Source of the DNA: Aphis gossypii | Lineage: Eukaryota > Arthropoda > Insecta > Hemiptera > Aphididae | Direction: 5' to 3' | DNA length: 64,000 nucleotides | Assembly: GCF_020184175.1 (NCBI RefSeq) | Contig: NC_065531.1 | Span: 58,301,213-58,365,212 of the forward strand | Shown here: positions 28,404 to 39,371 of the stretch, in pieces | Numbering within the stretch: the first letter of the stretch is position 1 | How the letters are laid out: every line of letters starts with the position of its first letter | Notes under the pieces: generated by a model | What the model was told of the DNA's origin: nothing | What the model saw: only the letters and a program-made list of their open reading frames with translations | Database searches by the model: none | Made by a program: the position numbers and the translations under genes

Positions 28404-31400
28404 CTGAACAAAAATAAAGATAAATATGTAAAATAAAATATTAAACAATAATTTTTGATAATATTATAAAACATGATATTTATCCAAAATAATTGCGTTC
28501 TATTATTGAACTTTCCATGAATATTGTTGTCACAATTGTTTAACCCCAATTGTTTTTCAAAAACCTTATAACATGTTAAACCCTAATGTTTTTATAGATT
28601 TAACAACAATATTACAGTATTAATAAAAAAAAATGAATTTTCCTCGAGAGTCAGTTATTTTAGCATAATTAATTTGAACAAGAAATTAACTAGATAAACA
28701 AACTTGTTATAATTTCTAGAATTAAAAATACAATAAATATGAACACCAATTATAAATAATAAAAAAAAAAAATACGCATATTTCAAATGTTATATACCTT
28801 CTAAAGACATCCCTAATTCCAATAATATGTATAATGTATATTAAACAATAATTACTTTAATTTTTGTCCTAAAAAATATTCAAAAGAAAAGAACCAAAGA
28901 ACATTTTTAAATAATTTTAATTTTTAGTTTATTAAATTTATAGATTAACAATTATTTTGACATTTACAACAAAACTACATTTAATAAAATTAAAAATATG
29001 AAGAAAAAAAGTATGACCAGCTATTCTATAAAAAAAATTAAATTGCATAGAAAGAAAAAGTTAGGATAATTTTTTTTTAATTTAATTCTGTATAGTTGTT
29101 GCAACGTATTATTAGAAATAAAATGGTAAGTTATTTACCAAAAATTTGATACAATTAATAGAAAGAAAAACACAATTATCTTTAAGTTCGTTTAATTTTT
29201 ACAAGGACTTTAAATTAATATGCATTTTATGGTAGATGATGGTGTTCGACAACAAAATATGAAATACAGGCACTTTATGGCTTTATTTATAATTTAACCA
29301 ATAATAATATAATAAAACAAGAACTCAATCGACTGAAAACAACAATATAATCAGTCAACCTGAATTTAGTTAAATTCCAAGTTTTATTCTTCAGTAAACT
29401 CAATCTGTAGAAGTATTATTATTATTTACGAGATTTTCTTAGGACAATGTAAAGAATAAAAATCAATTAAAATACATTATTAAAATCCGGTTCCTCCCTC
29501 TATACAACACACACTGCCCCTTTAACCACCAGCAGTGGAAAAAAACATTGATTAACAACTCAAAAGGTTTGCTTTGTCACGATGCTTTAATTTATATATT
29601 GTGTTAGGCCAGGGAAAATATATTATACTTTTATTTTGTATTCGCGTAAAAAGGTTTATTTAAACAATCTGTTTATTGCAGAATACAACCCTCTCGTTTA
29701 ATAATGTCCCAGTTTCTTAACTTTCACTCGAACAGTAACACAGCAGAAATATAATTTTATGACCCCCTCTGGCACAGCTCGGGCTACTGTTTAATGTATG
29801 AATAGGTAGGATCAAGAGTCCTGTTGACGAGATTATTATAACATTCCTGCAGCATTCAACGCAGTTAAGGAAATTTAGGTTGTCCCAGACGGTTTAAATG
29901 AAATTCTTCGATGTAAATTCACGTGAGCAACGTTTAAAAGGATGTAGAATAAGAACAGAAAATAGCGGTCGGCACGATACAGCAATGCTGAATCGTACTG
30001 TTTTACATTTCAAATTTTTAAATCAAGATCCATATTCAATATGCATACACTAAATGAAATAAAACATCTATACTAATTTAGTGACTGAAAAAAAAAACCA
30101 TTAGAAATGAACATTGGACTAGGATACATAATAAGTTTTTTACATATTGATAAATTCTAATAGTACTTCTTTGAATATGAATAGTAACTTTATAAGATCC
30201 ATGTTTATTAAAAGACCAAGAAATAAGTTATCATAAGAAATTTGAAAGTGACTTTTTTCGCATTCTAAAAATGATTATTAAAATAACTGATATGTAATCT
30301 AACCTAGCTATAGCCAAATAAATAATAAATTTAAAATGTTTAACAAATACTATAAATATAAAAAAAATATTCTGAATTTTAAAAACGCGTCATATTTACA
30401 ATACTTCAAAAAAAAAAAATCAAAGCTGTGAATAAAAAAAAACAAAACAATCTTCAATAAATTTTAATCACTATCAATACAATGAGCAGGTATGAAAAAT
30501 ACTTTGTAAGAGGACATTAAACATCCATAGTTTAATTGTTAGAAACCATTTCACGCAGAAAAGAACCACTTAAATTAGTCTTATAATAGTTATACATATA
30601 TATATATAAATTAGTATTAAAAAAACGAAACAGAGAATTTTGTATAATATCACTTTACTTTTTCATAAAACTGAAATCGAAAGAAATAGGTATAAACAAG
30701 TAGGTACTGTATAAATAACAAGCAATCGTAAATGCGCATTAAAATAAAACGTTAACTTGGTAGTTGGGACTGTGTTGGAACATATAATTCATGTATTAAG
30801 CTTGAATTAGAAACATTAAGTGTTTAATATAAAATCAACTATAATAATTGTTATAAACGCGATAGATTTTATGGACAGTTTTCTAATTTTATGATAATAA
30901 TAATTGATTTCTCAATAATAACTTTGAAAGCTTTTTCCTTCACCTATTCCGGCTATTTGGTTCTATTCGAAAATAGTTTGATGTTACTTCGAGATAGTAT
31001 TTAAATTAAAATATATTTAAGATTTAAAATAAAAATTAATTTTATAAATTATATTTTATAAGTCATTAAACTGTCCTATATTAAACTTCTTAAAAAGTAG
31101 AACTATTAAAACGTATAATAGTTAAAAAATTTAATTTGTATGGAAATTTGAGAAAACTTTCCAAATTACAATTTTAAATTAGGAAAATGTGGTAAAAGGG
31201 TTTAATTGTTTAATATAATCAACTTTCCAACTACATGTGGATATATGTGTATACATAGTAAATCGTAAATGATCATTAGTGTTTAAAAAAATACGGCTGT
31301 TACTCGCAAAAACATAGCATGCCGTGACGTGACATATTTGTTTTTTTATTTTTTGTCTTGATGACTTAACGTATTTTGACAATTATATTGACAAAACTAG

Positions 31401-34400
31401 TTATTTTATGTTAACATTTTATTAAAACAAACCTAGTAACCCGAAAAAGTTTCAGAAACTTAATAAAAATATAAAATATATAATGCATTGCATTAATTTC
31501 AATTTTAATATTTTTTTCTAATAGGAAACTTAGAACCTAGTTAGTAATAGAGTATCAAAAAAAACAAAACTTCAGTACTTTTTCCAATAGCTGGAAAAAA
31601 CACGAATTTCAAGACATCAGGTGATAAACACGACTATACAATACAGCAAAACCCATTATAATTCATTTTTCCGAGTATAATATAATATTATAATCAGTTT
31701 AAAATTTAAAAGGTTGTACAGAAATACAGAATTCAAATTCAAATATTTTTTCAGAATTTTTATCCAATAACTAGGATAAACAGAATTATAAACGCATAAG
31801 ATGAGTGTATACTATTCCTTATTAGGCGATTCAGTCAGGATCTAATCCATTTACTATATATTATATAATATTAAACAGCAAACATGTATCACTCCTATGT
31901 TGTTAAGCCATAAAACTATGATAGTATACAGTACTAAAAACTAATAATTTTTAAATATTTATATTAAAGTTAAGTAAAGAACTACAGACATTAAATATAA
32001 ACATTCAATTTAAATTTAAAATATGGATACTTCATCATAAATACATTTTATTAAGAAGTTTAGAGAAACTTGTATTTTTAATACCTTGTTTATAATTTAT
32101 ACCAATACATTGGAAAATAAGGAAAATACTTGCATCAACTTGATTTTAATTGATATGACTCTTTTCTAGGTTTGATCAGAAATAATTTTAATTTTTTATT
32201 TTTGTGGCCATCCAAATATAAATCAAATATATTTTGAAAAGAAATATTCTTAATATTCATTATAAAATATTTGCTAAAAATAAAATTTTAAATTTATTTT
32301 AAAGCAAACCTAGAAAACAGGTCAACCTACTTAGATATATGTTTTAGTATTAAACAATTGGTCAATCAAACAAGTGGAATTTCTCTAACTCTTCTTGTAA
32401 TGTGACATGTATATGTAATAGAGTAGATAGTAGCTGAATACTAAAAACATGTATTAATGTTTATTTAATACTTATATATAGTAGTAGGCAAACTTAATAA
32501 CAAATATTGAAAGAACAATCCTTCTAAATAGAACTCTACCTTGGGAGTATGTAGAGTAATGATAAGAGGTCAATATGTATGTGAAAAAAAGAGGCTAAGA
32601 AACACTGGTCTAGAAGATAGTAATTTAAAACCAAGTATCTAATTCATAGACTGATAATCATGGGATAGATGAACAACTATATTTAAACAATACCCAGCAC
32701 GATTTATTTAGAAACCTGATCTACACTTAAACAACTCATTGTGTATCACCTTAAGTTTATAAAACCACACAATAATATTCTCTAATATCGCACATACTAA
32801 TACATAATAGAGCATAAAGAAATATTTAGGAAAGTAAAAGCTTGATGAGTGTCCTCTAATAAGACCAAGTACATGCACATTGTTTTAACAATGTAATCAA
32901 TATGAGGAAAATATCTCGACAGAACATAAAGAAACTCCATATCATTAATTAGGTTAACATAGTTAAGATGCAAACCACTGAGACAATAATCAAACATTAC
33001 CATTTCTAATGTCGATAAAATAACATAATTTTACATTAATTTCCTAAAACTAAATAATTAATCAAGTTACTTATACCATCAACCTATTTGCAACTTTCTA
33101 CAGCATATTAGTATTGACTTATTAGTTCATAATAAAATACACTTAAATCTAAGGAAGGTTTTAAGAAAAAAATTAATTAAATATATTGTAAATATGGTAT
33201 AATGTAAACTGCCTTTAGAAACAGATGGTGATCTACTAGTTGCCTATATTCAGAATCATTATTCCTACATAATTATTTAATTCAAATTTAACACATCCAT
33301 TATGACATACTCGATTACAAAGTAAAATCTATACCAATGATTCCCAACTGGGGGAAATTTAGATGTTGCATGGGGTAATATAGTGATGATGAAATAATGA
33401 ACATTTTGTAGATAAAATAATTATACTAATTTGCATAAAATTGAAAACAGTAAATTAATTTTCTAATGGTTTCCTATCGATAATAGACTTCTTAGCAAGT
33501 AATCTAATATTGATAGGTAAAAATGTTTTAGCTTTAATTAGTATTTAATTTTTAAAATGATGAAAAAATATATGTTATTATGATTAATTGTATAATAAAT
33601 GAACAATATAACTATTTTATATCACTAAAAGAAAAACAAAAAAAAGTTTCTTTTTAAAGGGAGACGAGTGTGAAATTTTTAAAAATTTACTAGAAGGGCA
33701 TAAAATAAAAATGGTTGGGAATCTCTACTCTAAACCTATTATACATCAAAAAAGAGTTTCTCGATTTTAAATTATATTTCTTAGTGATAATTATGTTAGT
33801 TGATAAAACTGAATAAATTAAAATATTTTTATGTTTAGATAACTGCCTAGTATTTACTGTGGAAACAACTAGGAATATACCATTATTAATTTCTACTATT
33901 TACATTCAATAGATTAACACCTTTATGTTGGACAACAAAAATAAATACTATTCTGCTATGAATCATAATATAAAAGAACTTATTTTTTGTAAATAATTTT
34001 AAAAAAAAATCAATAGTTTACAATTCACCAGATCACATACACCAATATGTTGCTCATTGCCTTGATTCAATAATTCAATATTAATGTAATAAAATACACA
34101 TAATAAGTACAGTTCAAAGGATCTATATCAGATTTAAATATACCTAACATATATAACATTCAATATATCACAAAATACATTGAATACATTTTTTTATATC
34201 CAGTACACATAATAGTATATTAGTGCATAGAATTAGTCCCTATACAATACTATAATTTAAAAAAATAAAAAATAAAAATAGAAAGAAACTATACAATATC
34301 AATTACTATTTTAAAAATTTTACCCCATGTATGTCATATTTTATGAGCAAATTCTAACATAGTATAGATAATATATAAAAAATAAATATCAAGCTTCCAT

Positions 34401-37400
34401 GATACTTATATCTGTTGAAATATAATAAAATACATACACGCTAGTTTGACTTTGCCTTCAGCAAACACTGATGCAGCACGACCTTTATGAGTGACAAGAG
34501 CCAGTTCACCAAAATAACCACCTTTTTCTATTTGATTAACCTATTGAAATATAAATAAATGAAATACAAAAACATAATTCATATCTATTCTAAATAAGGA
34601 TTTGTCAAACATTCAGTTTTTATAAAATCAAAATTATTCTTGAATTTTAATATTATCAAGAGATTCAAACTTAAATAAATATGTATCAAATTTGGTGATA
34701 AAGGATTTGAAGAAAACTTATCCATAATTTTAAACAAACCTTAATTTGTTCACCAGTTTCACTGGTTACTAATACATTAACAATGCCTTCTTCTACAAAA
34801 TACATGCCATCACCCGGATCACCTTGATTTATAATGCAATCTTTGTCTTGGTAATATTTAGGGACTAGAGCGTCAGCCAAATTCATGCGCTCATATGACT
34901 GAAAATGTATAATAAAAATTATTTAAAATAATTAATACTTATAAAACAATAATTTCATAATTGTTAATTACTTGTAATGTTTTTAGCATAGGAACCACTT
35001 CAATGAGTTCTTCATACATCTTACGCTTTTTAAATGCGCTCTTCAATACAATACGTCTAAATATCTGACGATCCATAGCCCACAGAAGGCCATCTGATTT
35101 TGCTTTAATAGTTGCTGCCCGAGGCATGTTATAGAGTAATGCAAGTTCTCCAAAACTACCTTTATGTTCATATGTATGCACCAAACGGTCATTACCATCT
35201 GCATCCGTGACATAAGCTTCAAATGTACCTCTAAAAATTTTAATATTATTATAATAAATAATGTTCTTTATTTTGTCCTTAACAGCTTAATAGAAAACGT
35301 ATTATGTAAGTTAAATATTACCTATCAATAACATAAAAGTTATCACCATCATCACCCTGTTTAATAATATCATCCCCAGCATGCACCTCGCGATCAAACA
35401 TTGCATCAATCACATTGTTCATTTGTTCCTAAAATAAAACAAATAATATTAATGAAAACTAAATCACAACATGTATAATTGATACCTACTGCATGTAAAA
35501 ATAACAAAATTATAAAAAAAAAAAATTAATATTTAATAGTATTAATTATTTATAGAAAAATATTTATTATGAATTCAGAACAGAATAAGAATACTTAGTT
35601 TGTACTACTATATTTACTTTTTGATTAAGTTTAATAAAAATGATAGAATATGTTATAAAATATACTTAAAATTTTAAAAGAATCATAATCTATCTTACTA
35701 ATTTTGGTACTTTTTTATTACTATATATTATAGCAGCATTTTTTAAATAGTTGATGTCTTTTTTATGAATAAAATTTAAATGTGTAACTACTGTAAACAG
35801 TATAAACAATTAACTCTAATAGATATTATGTAATAATTATAGGTATAACATAACAATATTAAAATTACAATTACATAAAAATGTTTCTTTAAAATTACAA
35901 TTAATGTACTATTAAATTTATTTATTCAGAAGTCAAAATAATGAATTTGTATGCTATTGTAAAAATAAAAATAAAAATATAAATTATATTTTTATTGAAA
36001 TGTTTGAAAAATAAACAAAAAGGAAAGTTCTTTTCAATATTTTATTAATAAAACCATTAAAAAATATAATACAATTAGCTGAAGTAATACCACAGTCCAA
36101 ACTTATGTCATATGATGCCATATAGAAACAAACCCAAATTTAAGTATTGTGTAACTAAAGAATTCGTTTTTTTCTAATCTTAAAATCTAAAAAAAGTTAA
36201 CAGATCATAGTTATTGTCATATATTACAAAGAAACAATAAATAGAAACAAATTAAATAAAACGTTAAAGCATCTAAGGAATATTAAAATTTACACAACAT
36301 AAAAAATGTAAATTTTATTCATTTAGAATTTTATACTATACAATATATAATATATTATCACTGTCCGAATATTGACAGAAATTTCCTAAATATAGGTTGA
36401 ATTTAATGATAAAAAGGAAAATGTTCATAGCCACATAAAAGATCATTACACAATAATAATATTAAGTATATTATATCACTTTAATTAACTTATTTTTCAT
36501 CAAAAATATAAATACAAAACAAAACAATAAATTTAATTCAAATTGCCCAAAATCTCCATTATTATAAATACCTAATAAAAATGTTATTTCTCCAAAATGA
36601 TAATACTGTTTTAGGTATAAATACCTATGTATTTATTTATTCTTTGTTAATTATTGTGTTTTTTAAAAATTTAACACATTTTCATTCATTAACAATGTTG
36701 TACACCATATAATTAGAAAAAATGCAAATATTTTCAATATGATAATGTAAAAACTTTTTCACATAAAACAATGTAAACACAACCTAACAGTATAATTCTT
36801 TTGACCAGTTAATTCCAAAATTTGGAACCTTTTTTTGCTATTCAAAATTAAAAATATTCTAAGATTATGATGATTTAACTAATGAACTTTTAGACTTACA
36901 GGATCCAAAGCCCTGAATATGAATATATTTTTAACACTAGCTGCAAGTGCTTGACGTTGATCATCAGATTTAGGAAATACAACCTAAAAAAAAAAATATT
37001 TATTTTAATAAACTGAATAAATTAAGCAAACTTTCTCTAAATACATTTGGTCCCTCTTCTTCTTCATCTTCTTCTGGATTATATGTTTCTGCAAAAACTG
37101 ACTTACGTCTAGAACTATAACGTGTTGGTGGAGCTTCTACATGAAAAAAAAAAAATTTAAATAATTAAACAAAATTAAATTAAATAGCAATCATATTTAA
37201 TTTAATTAATACACATATATACACACACTTATTTTAAAAGTAAAATTACTTATAAAATGATTACCGATGTTTAACGACCAAGGTCCTAAAAAAGAATCAT
37301 TAGGGTTGAATTTGAAATTAATAGATGAAACTTTTAAACATTTAGTAGTTTCAACAAAATGATCTTCAACTTGAAATATATACTGATCATTTTGAGCATT

Positions 37401-38677
37401 AATTAAGTTATAACAACCTTTCTTGTTTAATCTAAATATCTTCATACAACTCATGATGAAAACTTATAAATGAATGACATAAAGAAAGAAAATAAAGAAC
37501 GACAAAGGAATTAATTTTAATATACATCTGTATGACGTGTTTTGAGAGAATGGGTACTTTATATAGGAATGAAAATTGTGTTATTTTAATGATGAATTTT
37601 ATTACTTATTGTGTAATAATATCTACTGATACTGAAATGTTCAATACAAATCCAAACAGAAAATATTCAAGTATAAATATAATATTTAATAAATAAACAA
37701 ATCCTATTGAAAATAATATTAAACACAAAGTATGAAAAATGAATTGACTCACAATCCGATTTACACATAATATTCATGGAAAAATTAGCAATATACCAAC
37801 TAAAAAATTAAATTGTTTTAATAAAGAATATATAATCCTTTATAACTTGTGCTATAAATTTATTACAAGTTGTAAGACTATTGTAACTAGGATTTTATAT
37901 TCATAAGTAGGTATTGCAGATGTTATTATTTGATAGTTATAATATTAAATACATTATAGACCATATAAAACCAAATTCCATCAACGCAAGATTAAATTGT
38001 AATCTACAATAATATTATCTATACAATAATAAAACTAGAGTACCTACAGATATTTAAGTGTGGGTATATTTTGGGATTACTTTAACCAGAACGCAGGTGT
38101 TTGTGTATAGTTTTTGCTCTGATTGTGATTTGATTATGATATTTATTGAAGAATTAAAAATCATACCTATTACAGAATATTATAACAGGTTCTTAAAACA
38201 AGGCGATATTTAACCCAGATTCAAATCGTATAAGAGTGATTACAAAATGTTATATCCAAATAATATAACTGATTTAAGTATACAACTATAGCCGTTTAAG
38301 TAAAACTACCTAGTGTAGAGTTCAAAATATTATGAGTTGTTCGCAGAACAGTCGTACAAGCTAAACCGTTCACCAGGCAACAACGAGGAGATAAGATAAT
38401 CTTATCAAGCGAAATAAAAAAAACTATAATACCTAGCAACAACGAGATAGTACATACCTATGTCTGAAGCGTCGTCTTCGTCGCTGAAATCTCCAGCGGA
38501 CTGTTGCTTTACACTGGAGGACAACTTGGTGTTCTTGAGTTTTTCAAAGAACTCTATGCCGTAGTCGATGAGATTGTTGGGCTGCTCGAGCAAGTAACCG
38601 ATCGTGAAATCGAGCAGCAACTCTCTCAGCTCGTCGGGCACGTTTAGCCTGGCGGCGTTATCGCTGTTGGTACTCAT
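28273..38677 (-). CDS. Pka-R2: cAMP-dependent protein kinase type II regulatory subunit (8 coding exons)
   Basis: The protein binds and inhibits the PKA catalytic subunit, releases it on cAMP binding, and docks the holoenzyme to AKAPs. Spliced CDS on the complement: 38677-38458, 37136-37045, 36983-36900, 35428-35322, 35230-34972, 34898-34740, 34540-34438, 28403-28273. All introns are GT-AG and every junction keeps frame, giving 384 aa, a normal RII length. Domains: N-terminal dimerization/docking helices (~12-46); acidic linker; inhibitor site R83-R84-K85-S86-V87, whose Ser marks type II rather than type I; cAMP domain A with FGELA (E196) and PRAAT (R205); cAMP domain B with FGELA (E319) and GRAAS (R328). 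Domain B has Gly327 where the family usually has Pro. The C-terminus ends in MTDVR. Introns range from about 90 nt to about 6 kb. An alternative first exon is listed separately. Identity is near certain; the exact start relies on the first ATG after a good acceptor. Confidence 0.97.
32620..33010 (-). pseudogene. Decayed non-LTR retrotransposon reverse-transcriptase fragment
   Basis: On the minus strand 33003-32797 reads [10 protein letters not shown]...[20 protein letters not shown] then THQAFTFLN. After a frame change it continues with [12 protein letters not shown] and RFLNKS-like segments interrupted by stops. The order (PHIxYIV, helix, 'hxxILEYxxVVW', 'RFL') resembles the C-terminal thumb/connection of Jockey/CR1-type reverse transcriptases. 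This is pattern matching by eye. If correct it is a 5'-truncated, frameshifted dead copy inserted in PKA-RII intron 7. Confidence 0.4.
33335..33727. mobile_element. hAT-like MITE in PKA-RII intron 7
   Basis: The left end is CAATGATTCCCAAC; the right end, complemented, is TAGAGATTCCCAAC. Both match the hAT terminal consensus CAGTGATTCCCAAC with one and two changes. Flanking octamers atctatac and ctctaaac agree at six of eight positions, consistent with an old target duplication. The interior is AT-rich and non-coding. Confidence 0.6.
34438..34540 (-). CDS. Pka-R2: PKA-RII coding exon 7 (cAMP domain B phosphate-binding cassette)
   Basis: The exon encodes [20 protein letters not shown] followed by [14 protein letters not shown], with E319 and R328 as the expected cAMP contacts. 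The residue before the arginine is Gly, where Pro is usual. Acceptor CAATAG|GTTA; donor T|GTATGT, phase 1. The following intron is about 6 kb. Confidence 0.95.
34740..34898 (-). CDS. Pka-R2: PKA-RII coding exon 6 (cAMP domain B, N-terminal half)
   Basis: The exon encodes 53 residues from [13 protein letters not shown] to TSETGEQIK, including the [16 protein letters not shown] strands of cAMP domain B. Acceptor TTTTCAG|TCAT, donor AAG|GTTTGT, phase 0. Confidence 0.95.
34972..35230 (-). CDS. Pka-R2: PKA-RII coding exon 5 (cAMP domain A phosphate-binding cassette)
   Basis: This is the longest exon, 86 codons plus one base. It contains the phosphate-binding cassette [15 protein letters not shown] with cAMP-contacting E196 and R205, followed by the [19 protein letters not shown] helices that link the two cAMP domains. 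Acceptor TTTTAG|AGGT, donor CAA|GTAATT, phase 0. Confidence 0.95.
35322..35428 (-). CDS. Pka-R2: PKA-RII coding exon 4 (cAMP domain A, N-terminal half)
   Basis: The exon encodes [15 protein letters not shown]...[15 protein letters not shown], the start of the domain A beta-barrel including the [10 protein letters not shown] strand-turn. Acceptor TTTTAG|GAAC, donor GATAG|GTAATA, phase 2. Confidence 0.95.
35429..36899 (-). other. PKA-RII intron 3
   Basis: A 1.47-kb AT-rich intron. I see no alternative exon or recognisable element in it. Confidence 0.8.
36900..36983 (-). CDS. Pka-R2: PKA-RII coding exon 3
   Basis: The exon encodes 28 residues ([20 protein letters not shown]...FRALDP), the linker and first helix leading into cAMP domain A. 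Acceptor TTTTAG|GTTG, donor CCT|GTAAGT, both strong, phase 0 at each end. Confidence 0.95.
37045..37136 (-). CDS. Pka-R2: PKA-RII coding exon 2 (inhibitor/autophosphorylation site)
   Basis: The exon encodes residues 74-104: [20 protein letters not shown] followed by an acidic run ([11 protein letters not shown]). RRKSV is the substrate-like inhibitor segment that occupies the catalytic cleft. Ser86 at the phospho-acceptor position makes it autophosphorylatable, as in RII proteins. Acceptor CATGTAG|AA; donor AAT|GTATTT, phase 0. Confidence 0.95.
37265..37454 (-). CDS. Pka-R2: Candidate alternative first coding exon of PKA-RII lacking the docking domain
   Basis: An ATG-started open frame of 63 codons plus one base ([13 protein letters not shown]...GPWSLNI) ends at a GT donor (ATCG|GTAATC). 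Its phase (1) is identical to that of exon 1, and exon 2 begins 128 nt further on. Splicing would give ...[13 protein letters not shown], a 374-aa isoform that keeps the inhibitor site and both cAMP domains but has no dimerization/docking helices. An in-frame TAA lies 12 nt upstream of the ATG, so the exon must start translation itself and cannot be an internal cassette. A TATA-like box and initiator lie at a suitable distance upstream. I do not recognise the 63-residue sequence. The shared phase and promoter-like layout are seen directly; use of the exon is inference. A chance ORF is the main alternative. Confidence 0.5.
37533..37565 (-). promoter_or_regulatory. Putative TATA/Inr core promoter for the alternative PKA-RII exon
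   Basis: On the minus strand TATATAAAG occupies 37565-37557. An initiator-like TCATAC has its A at 37533, 32 bases downstream, which is normal TATA-to-start spacing. The alternative ATG follows at 37454. One upstream ATG lies only a few bases from the predicted start and is in another frame. TATA-like strings are common in DNA this AT-rich, so spacing and position carry the weight. Confidence 0.4.
38458..38677 (-). CDS. Pka-R2: PKA-RII coding exon 1 (dimerization/docking domain)
   Basis: The exon encodes residues 1-73, starting [14 protein letters not shown], plus the first base of codon 74. It contains the four-helix-bundle docking segment ([16 protein letters not shown], then [10 protein letters not shown]) and the start of an acidic linker. 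The donor is ATAG|GTATGT, phase 1. A strong acceptor (polypyrimidine tract then CGCAG, ending 38690) lies 13 bases upstream of the ATG, so the leader is probably spliced. Confidence 0.95.
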
Positions 38678-38689
38678 CCTTGTTCGTTC

Positions 38690-39332
38690 CTGCGAAAAAA
38701 AAACACGTCGCAGTCAGATAACGGCGGTCACCGGTCCCAGGTCGGTCGGTCGAGTCGGTTAACGAGTACTACGCCGAAGGTGCCGAAAAATCAACAAACG
38801 TTTTGCACAATTGTAACAATATAGGTAGTAACAAAAAAAATAAAACCGCACAAATACACACACACACACGGAGGCACACGGAGATCGTGTGGCGAGCCGC
38901 GAGCATTCGTCGTGTCCTTGACGGTATAGGTATAGAGTACTGTTATTATAATAACGAAAACGTTAATATTTTTTTAATACTACCTATACACACAATAATA
39001 ATAATTATAGATACGTGATAATCGGCGTCGTCGGAACACGCCGTCGCCGAGTCGGCCTTCGACACCTACGTACGCGACATATTATCGTATCGTCGTCGTC
39101 GTCATTAGGTACTCACCGCGGCGACAACAACAACAACACCAATATCCGTCGGTCGTCGGTCGGTTCGACGACGAATCTCTGGTCGGGTCGGCCGTTCGTC
39201 GGCGTTGGCGGTGACGGCGATGCGATCGCAGGGCCCGCAGCTACAATAATATTACGACACACTAACGGCACACGGAAGATAACGCGCGCGCACACACACA
39301 CACGCCGCACACGCACTGACAAACGTAGTTTT

Positions 39333-39371
<39 letters not shown>

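Larger units (their letters stand above)
28404..34437 (-). other. PKA-RII intron 7 (about 6 kb)
   Basis: This is a long AT-rich intron. It holds the hAT-like MITE (33335-33727), the reverse-transcriptase remnant (32620-33010) and a hAT-like end near 32600. A moderately GC-elevated stretch lies around 29480-29960, in which I see no supported exon. Confidence 0.85.

Noticed and set aside
32570..32620. hAT-like end 'aagaaacactg'
   Set aside because: It resembles the CAGTGTTTCT terminal motif, but I found no partner end or target duplication, so it is not listed as an element.
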